From positions 1 to 16,778 of the forward strand of contig JAJYOH010000065.1 in the NCBI GenBank assembly GCA_021796315.1: a stretch of DNA of 16,778 nt, read 5' to 3'. Shown here piece after piece: positions 12,894-16,778 of this stretch. The position numbers and the translations under genes are program-made. Source of the DNA: Chloroflexota bacterium (GTDB lineage Bacteria > Chloroflexota > Anaerolineae > Anaerolineales > Villigracilaceae). Position 1 is the stretch's first letter. Every line of letters starts with the position of its first letter. The notes under the pieces are model-generated. The model saw nothing but the letters and a program-made list of their open reading frames with translations. It ran no database searches and was not told the origin of the DNA.

Positions 12894-14216
12894 ATGACCA
12901 ATCCTGATCCCAACTTTCCATCACAAGAACCGCGGCTTCCGCGTGAAGCGCCTTCGGCCGCACGCGCCCGCCGACGTCGCCGCGGCCAGATCGTCATCCC
13001 GAACGATGCGGAAGGCCGCGCTGGCCTGCTTCAATCGCTGGCAAAGCGCGCCTATCCATCTTATGAATTATTCGTCTTCGCCATTTTGTGCGGAGCCATT
13101 CTCGGCCTCGGCTACATTCTTGATTCGCAGGCTCTGCTGATGTTCGGGATTTTGCTTGCGCCACTGATGACTCCCTGGATCGGACTTTTGCTGGCGGCCA
13201 TTACCGGATCGGTGCGTTACTTCTTCGAGACCTTCATGGCTTTGCTCATCAGCGCCGCGTTGATATTTGTGATCGGTGTACTGTCAGGCTTTGCGGTGCG
13301 CGCCTTTCTTCCGCGCACATTGAACGAGGCATTTATTCACAGCAGTTTGTGGTGGCCCGATCTGATCATCCTGGCGCTGGCTGCCGTCATCCTGACACTT
13401 TCCTTTATCCGCTCGGAAGACAAACCGGTCCTGCCCAGCGTAATGCTGGCTTACGAATTATTTGTGCCGCTCAGCGCGGGCGGCTTTGGCCTTGGCAGCG
13501 GCATTGCTCACATTTGGCCAAACGGCTTGCTGGTTTTCTTTGTACACTTTGCATGGGCCAGTTTGTTCGGTTTGATCACGCTGGCCGCTTTGCGATTCCT
13601 GCCAACGAACGTTCAAGGATTTACTCTCAGCGCGGCGACGGCGCTCGTTTTGGTTGTGACGCTTGTATCCCAAATGAGCGGAGGCAATTGGACTCCGGCA
13701 TCCGCATCGCAGACCATTCCCAACTCGCTTCCCACTTTGACCTTGAACCTGCCGCCGACTTCGGAGCCGACTTCTCAACTCGAGCCTTCTTCCACCCCCC
13801 TGATCGAGACAGCGACTCCAACAGGGACCCCCGCAGTCACACCTGTGCCGCTCACCTTTGAAGTGACTCTGCCCCCCACCGACACACCGACCGTGACCCT
13901 CACCATCGAGCCGACTCCCGTCTATGCGCGCATCGTATCCGAGCAAGGCGGCGCGTTCCTGCGCGAATCACCCAACGGAAAATATATCGCCACACTTGAT
14001 AACTACACCTTCGTCCAGGTATTGCCCGATACGCAGCAACTCAGCGGCTGGACATGGGCGCACGTAACCGCAGTTAAGAATGGCGTTCAATTGGAAGGCT
14101 GGGTGATACAACTCGCCCTGCAGGTAGCAACGCCCGCCCCCAACTGGCAGCCTTCTGCCACTCCCACAATCGCTGTCACCGATACTTCGACCATCACAGT
14201 CACCCCAACACCTTAG
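12894..14216 (+). CDS. DUF389-type membrane protein with Thr/Pro linker and SH3-like domain
   Basis: This 440-residue protein begins with a basic cytoplasmic tail (RARRRRR at 24-30) and then about seven membrane segments at roughly 58-77, 79-104, 111-136, 153-173, 184-206, 210-233 and 244-262. The second holds GILLAPLMTPWIGLLLA, matching the 'LAPLM.P' hallmark of DUF389. After it comes an 80-residue Thr/Pro/Ser-rich linker (263-342), then an SH3-like domain (343-412: VSEQGGAFLRESPNGKYIATL, then GWTWAHVTA and EGWV) and a second Thr/Pro tail to the end. The linker and SH3 part should lie outside the membrane, perhaps binding the cell envelope. DUF389 function is unknown. Start ATG 12894 has only a weak upstream site. 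Confidence 0.82.
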   Translation: MTNPDPNFPSQEPRLPREAPSAARARRRRRGQIVIPNDAEGRAGLLQSLAKRAYPSYELFVFAILCGAILGLGYILDSQALLMFGILLAPLMTPWIGLLLAAITGSVRYFFETFMALLISAALIFVIGVLSGFAVRAFLPRTLNEAFIHSSLWWPDLIILALAAVILTLSFIRSEDKPVLPSVMLAYELFVPLSAGGFGLGSGIAHIWPNGLLVFFVHFAWASLFGLITLAALRFLPTNVQGFTLSAATALVLVVTLVSQMSGGNWTPASASQTIPNSLPTLTLNLPPTSEPTSQLEPSSTPLIETATPTGTPAVTPVPLTFEVTLPPTDTPTVTLTIEPTPVYARIVSEQGGAFLRESPNGKYIATLDNYTFVQVLPDTQQLSGWTWAHVTAVKNGVQLEGWVIQLALQVATPAPNWQPSATPTIAVTDTSTITVTPTP

Positions 14217-14224
14217 CAATAATG

Positions 14225-14284
14225 AACCGCAAAGCCCGCTAAGACTTTTTTGTTTTCCTTGTGATCTTGGCGCCCTTTGCGGTT
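14225..14284. repeat. Intergenic inverted repeat, 'accgcaaag...ctttgcggtt' type
   Basis: AACCGCAAAG at 14225-14234 is the exact reverse complement of CTTTGCGGTT at 14275-14284, with further half-matching bases inside (cccgctaag / cttggcgcc) and a T-rich middle. It is of the same human-readable class as the element at 68-165. It lies between the SH3 gene stop and the phosphohexomutase ribosome binding site and may act as a terminator-like hairpin in the message. Confidence 0.6.
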
Positions 14285-14306
14285 AAAAATCTTTTGGAGG
14301 AAAATC

Positions 14307-15809
14307 ATGCCCATTCATTTTGGAACAGACGGCTGGCGCGCCGTCATCTCTGATAGTTTCACCTTCGATAATCTTCGTATTGTCGCTCAAGCCATCGCCG
14401 ACGCGGTGGCGTCCGAAGGCTGGGACAAAACCGACAGCGGCGAGAACAGGCCCGACCCGACCGTTCGTGCTGCGAGTGGCGTTGATACGTCGCGAGACGG
14501 CAAGAAAATCGTCATCGGCTACGACACCCGCTTCCTGTCCGACCGGTTCGCGGGCGAGGTGGCGCGCGTGCTGGCCGCCAACGGATTCATCGTCCTGTTG
14601 GCGCAATCCGATTCGCCGACACCGGCCATTTCCTACGCGGTCAAAAATAATCATGCCATCGCGGGCGTGATGATCACGGCCTCGCACAACGCGCCGCGTT
14701 ATAACGGAGTCAAACTCAAGGCCGCGTTCGGCGGCTCGGCATTGAACGAACAATGCCGACGCGTGGAAGTCTATATCAACGACAACGAAGAGCAGGCGCG
14801 CGGCCCCAACCTGATGGATTTCAAGCAGGCGCGCGCCATGAACCTGATCCAAAGATTCAATCCGCTGCCTGCTTATTTCGATCATCTGCGCACGTTGATC
14901 AACAGCGACATCATCGCAGAAAATCCGCAGCGTTTTGTTGTGGATGCCATGTATGGTTCTGGCCGCGGCGTGATCAAGGCGTTTTTGCAAGGCACAGGCT
15001 GCGACATCGCCGAGATTCGCGGCGAGATGAATCCCGGTTTCGGCGGCGTGCATCCCGAACCCATCGCGAAGAATCTCGGCGCGCTGGCGTCCGCTGTCAG
15101 TTCGGGCATGGGCAATTTCGGCGTCGTGACCGACGGCGACGCGGACCGAATCGGCGCGATGGATGAGCGCGGCAACTTCGTCGATCCGCACAAGATCATG
15201 GCGCTGTCGCTTAAGTATCTGGTCGAGAAACGCGGCATGAGCGGCGCAGTCGTGCGAACAGTTTCGACAACGCGCATGATAGACCGTCTCGCCAAAAATT
15301 ATGGTTTGAAAGTTTATGAAACGCCGGTGGGCTTCAATCACATTGCCGATTACATGATGCAGGAAGATGTGCTGATCGGCGGCGAAGAATCGGGCGGCAT
15401 CTCATTCAAGGGACACATCCCCGAGGGCGACGGTCCCATCATGGGACTCTTGCTGGTTGAGATGATCGCGGCTTCGAGAAAACCTTTGGGCGTGTTGGTG
15501 AATGACCTGCTCGAGGAAGTTGGTCCCGCTTTATATGAGCGCGTCGACCTGCGCCTGAGCCGTCCCGTTGCCAAGGCAGAGATGACCGAGTTCCTGACCA
15601 GGCAAGCCCCGCAAGAGATCGGCGGACAGTCTGTCAGCGAAGTCAGCCAGCGCGACGGCGTGAAATACATCATGGCCGATGACTCATGGCTGTTGATCCG
15701 CCCCTCGGGAACGGAACCGGTGCTGAGAGTTTATGCCGAAGGCCGCACACAAGAGATGGTCAAGGCATTGATGGGTTATGGTCAGAAGGTGGCGGAGAGC
15801 GTGGTATAG
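14307..15809 (+). CDS. Phosphohexomutase (phosphoglucomutase/phosphomannomutase family)
   Basis: This 500-residue cytoplasmic enzyme interconverts hexose 1- and 6-phosphates through a phosphoserine. All four family motifs are present: FGTDGWR (5-11), active-site TASHNAP with S126, metal-binding DGDADR (276-281), sugar-binding GGEESGG (358-364) and phosphate-binding RPSGTEP (465-471). The EESGG and TDGWR forms favour a glucose-1-phosphate/phosphoglucomutase-type bacterial enzyme over a phosphoglucosamine mutase, but sugar choice is not certain. About 25 extra polar residues (40-66) separate the first helix from strand KIVIGYDTR. ATG 14307 is fixed by TTGGAGG at 14294-14300; an in-frame TTG at 14277 is part of the repeat. 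It stands alone with its own terminator. Confidence 0.95.
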   Translation: MPIHFGTDGWRAVISDSFTFDNLRIVAQAIADAVASEGWDKTDSGENRPDPTVRAASGVDTSRDGKKIVIGYDTRFLSDRFAGEVARVLAANGFIVLLAQSDSPTPAISYAVKNNHAIAGVMITASHNAPRYNGVKLKAAFGGSALNEQCRRVEVYINDNEEQARGPNLMDFKQARAMNLIQRFNPLPAYFDHLRTLINSDIIAENPQRFVVDAMYGSGRGVIKAFLQGTGCDIAEIRGEMNPGFGGVHPEPIAKNLGALASAVSSGMGNFGVVTDGDADRIGAMDERGNFVDPHKIMALSLKYLVEKRGMSGAVVRTVSTTRMIDRLAKNYGLKVYETPVGFNHIADYMMQEDVLIGGEESGGISFKGHIPEGDGPIMGLLLVEMIAASRKPLGVLVNDLLEEVGPALYERVDLRLSRPVAKAEMTEFLTRQAPQEIGGQSVSEVSQRDGVKYIMADDSWLLIRPSGTEPVLRVYAEGRTQEMVKALMGYGQKVAESVV

Positions 15810-15850
15810 TTAAAACAAGAGCCGCTGTTTTGGCGGCTCTTGTTTTAACT
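15808..15850. terminator. Strong bidirectional terminator after the phosphohexomutase
   Basis: AGTTAAAACAAGAGCCGC (15808-15825) pairs perfectly over 18 bases with 15833-15850 around a seven-base loop. The A-rich and T-rich outer arms give a U run in both directions, so it can stop the phosphohexomutase message and the convergent restriction gene's message (stop at 15875). The left arm begins inside the TAG stop codon. Confidence 0.9.
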
Positions 15851-15874
15851 AAGAAATATTTTGGGGTGAATGAT

Positions 15875-16606
15875 TTATTTCTTCTCTGAATTAAATCTAA
15901 CCAGCTTATCCCAATCTATCTTACCCTTTACACAAAAATTGCCCATAAATTCTTGTGTAAAAATGTTCAAAATTCGAGAATACTCAACAAGGAACTGGTC
16001 ATTATGTTCTTTAGCTCTATAGCCAAGTGGCTCGACTATATCAATAAATAGACGATCATTACCAGAAATAAATTCCCAAAATTCTTGACCGCAAAGTTTT
16101 AAGTAATCCCCTTTATCAGGCTGGCTTTCTCTACTGTAGCAGCATCCATTTATTGCCTGTATATTTGCTTTATTATTACTTGTCCGCAAAATTCGTTTTG
16201 CCTGCTTGAAATTCTCTACCATGCGCTTGATTTGACTACTGTTACCCCAATTAGGACCAGATTTTACAGAAACAATGTATAAAACATTATCCCGTGTAAA
16301 TTCTAAATCGATTCCCTCAGCAGAAGATTTTCTGCCATCAAAAACCTTTCTGCACACAAATATTGCAAGTTTTTCCAAGAACTCGCCAAAAACTGTCTCT
16401 TCTTGGGAAGATAAATGTGCATCAATAATCAATTTAACCAAGTCATGAGCATCATTTATATTCTTTGCTTTAAACAGATAAGGATTTTTTCTTTTCAGGA
16501 CTTGCGTCAATTTCAAACTCTGGAGACTTGCAGCGCGCCTTTCATGAAACTCTCCAATATTTCCTTCAACAAAATTAACAACGTCATTTAGATTTATTTG
16601 TCGCAT
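15875..16606 (-). CDS. Type II restriction endonuclease, PmeII-like
   Basis: This 243-residue protein matches the family annotated as PmeII-type restriction endonucleases. Characteristic stretches are QVLKRKNPYLFKAKNI, SSQEETVFGEFLE, the presumed nuclease core EGIDLEF (D100) followed by YIVSVKSGPNWGNSSQIK (K115), NGCCYSR, and GQEFWEFISG near the end. The D-x(12)-SxK arrangement is a variant PD-(D/E)xK core; the missing acidic residue may be supplied by E69/E70 or E98. ATG 16606 is chosen since AAGGG precedes it and the conserved QINLNDV begins there. It overlaps the methyltransferase 3' end by 23 bases, typical of a co-expressed R-M pair. It is AT-rich relative to the upstream phosphohexomutase. 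Recognition sequence unknown. Confidence 0.85.
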   Translation of the reverse strand: MRQINLNDVVNFVEGNIGEFHERRAASLQSLKLTQVLKRKNPYLFKAKNINDAHDLVKLIIDAHLSSQEETVFGEFLEKLAIFVCRKVFDGRKSSAEGIDLEFTRDNVLYIVSVKSGPNWGNSSQIKRMVENFKQAKRILRTSNNKANIQAINGCCYSRESQPDKGDYLKLCGQEFWEFISGNDRLFIDIVEPLGYRAKEHNDQFLVEYSRILNIFTQEFMGNFCVKGKIDWDKLVRFNSEKK

Positions 16607-16778
16607 ATTTTCCCTTCTTCTCAAGTAACGCCAGTTGCGCGGGGCGTGTTTCCACAATAGGTTTCAAGCTTTGCTGAACCGCTTTGAAATACTCAGACAA
16701 AATTTCAATACCGACTGAATTTCTTTCCATTCGTTGAGCGACAAAAATCGTTGTACCAGACCCCATAAAGGGATCCAG
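16584..16778 (-). CDS. DNA methyltransferase, C-terminal part (cut by right edge)
   Basis: Sixty-four C-terminal residues of a site-specific N4-cytosine or N6-adenine methyltransferase are visible. The AdoMet-binding motif LDPFMGSGTT lies at the extreme edge, followed by AQRMERNSVGIEILSEYF, the usual helix and acidic strand after it. Motif I near the C-terminus shows the beta-type order in which the catalytic motif comes first, so the catalytic part lies beyond the window. The last codons overlap the start of the endonuclease by 23 bases, consistent with protecting methylase made before or with the nuclease. Base choice cannot be decided from this fragment. Confidence 0.85.
   Translation of the reverse strand: MDPFMGSGTTIFVAQRMERNSVGIEILSEYFKAVQQSLKPIVETRPAQLALLEKKGKYATNKSK

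Noticed and set aside
12280..12963. Minus-strand reading of 227 codons over the HAD gene
   Set aside because: It is antisense to the HAD gene with clear motifs I, II and IV and has no ribosome binding site or recognisable domain.
13458..13946. Minus-strand reading of 162 codons over the DUF389-SH3 gene
   Set aside because: It is antisense to membrane helices and the Thr/Pro linker, with Arg/Gly/Ser-rich low-complexity output.
14283..15341. Long minus-strand reading (352 codons) across the phosphohexomutase gene
   Set aside because: It lies antisense to a gene with every family motif; its His/Arg/Ala-rich translation matches no fold and comes from codon bias of the real gene.
1..16778. tRNA or rRNA genes and complete insertion sequences
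   Set aside because: No cloverleaf pattern, rRNA signature or transposase domain was recognised on either strand.

Overview
The window looks like a chromosomal segment of a Chloroflexota bacterium, most likely Anaerolineae. The reasons are moderate GC with frequent gcc/gcg codons, an Ala/Gln/Asn/Gly-rich lipoprotein, a DUF389 membrane protein ending in a Thr/Pro linker plus SH3-like domain, and human-readable intergenic repeats of the 'accgcaaag...ctttgcggtt' type. This assignment is inference from style; no rRNA or tRNA gene is present. Two blocks are visibly AT-richer than the rest (about 5.77-8.31 kb and 15.87-16.78 kb). Both encode restriction-modification functions and look acquired.

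Layout. 1-184: a possible gene end at the left edge, then an intergenic repeat. 185-838 (-): YpgQ/YedJ-like HD phosphohydrolase. 917-2988 (+): ECF sigma factor, membrane RskA-like anti-sigma factor, a strong terminator, and a secreted-repeat lipoprotein. 2989-3148: hairpin-rich spacer. 3149-4954 (-): a compact five-gene operon reading DUF4287-like, DinB-like, Rid/YjgF, small membrane protein, YdeI/OmdA-like. It has a near-consensus promoter at its head, very tight gene junctions and a hairpin at its end. 4975-5613 (-): MOSC/YiiM protein, followed by a 40-codon gene remnant. 5774-8305 (-): a single polypeptide joining an Eco57I-type adenine methyltransferase to a BsuBI/PstI-type endonuclease. 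8372-10454 (+): promoter, leader hairpin and ABC exporter half-transporter with an unusual 60-residue insert. 10644-11187 (+): DUF2442-DUF4160 pair, followed by a scrap of a second ABC exporter. 11240-12280 (-): nitrilase-superfamily amidohydrolase. 12385-14216 (+): HAD-like protein and DUF389-SH3 membrane protein. 14225-14284: inverted repeat. 14307-15850 (+): phosphohexomutase and strong terminator. 15875-16778 (-): PmeII-like restriction endonuclease overlapping the 3' end of its DNA methyltransferase, cut by the window edge.

How the genes work together. The sigma/anti-sigma pair forms an envelope-signal switch and the lipoprotein beside it is a plausible target. The five-gene operon and the neighbouring MOSC protein are small metabolic or stress-type proteins of uncertain joint function. 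The two restriction-modification loci provide DNA defence. Four genes (HD, sigma, fused R-M, HAD) carry a -10-like hexamer 6-7 nt before the start codon, which suggests leaderless transcripts.

The most interesting points are the one-chain BsuBI/PstI-type R-M protein, the fossil of a lost ABC-exporter partner downstream of the DUF2442-DUF4160 pair, the gene remnant at the 3' edge of the R-M gene, the hairpin-bearing insert inside the ABC exporter, and the recurrent leaderless arrangement. I did not find a CRISPR array, a complete insertion sequence, or a clearly new multi-gene defence system. No gene-free stretch exceeds 300 bases.
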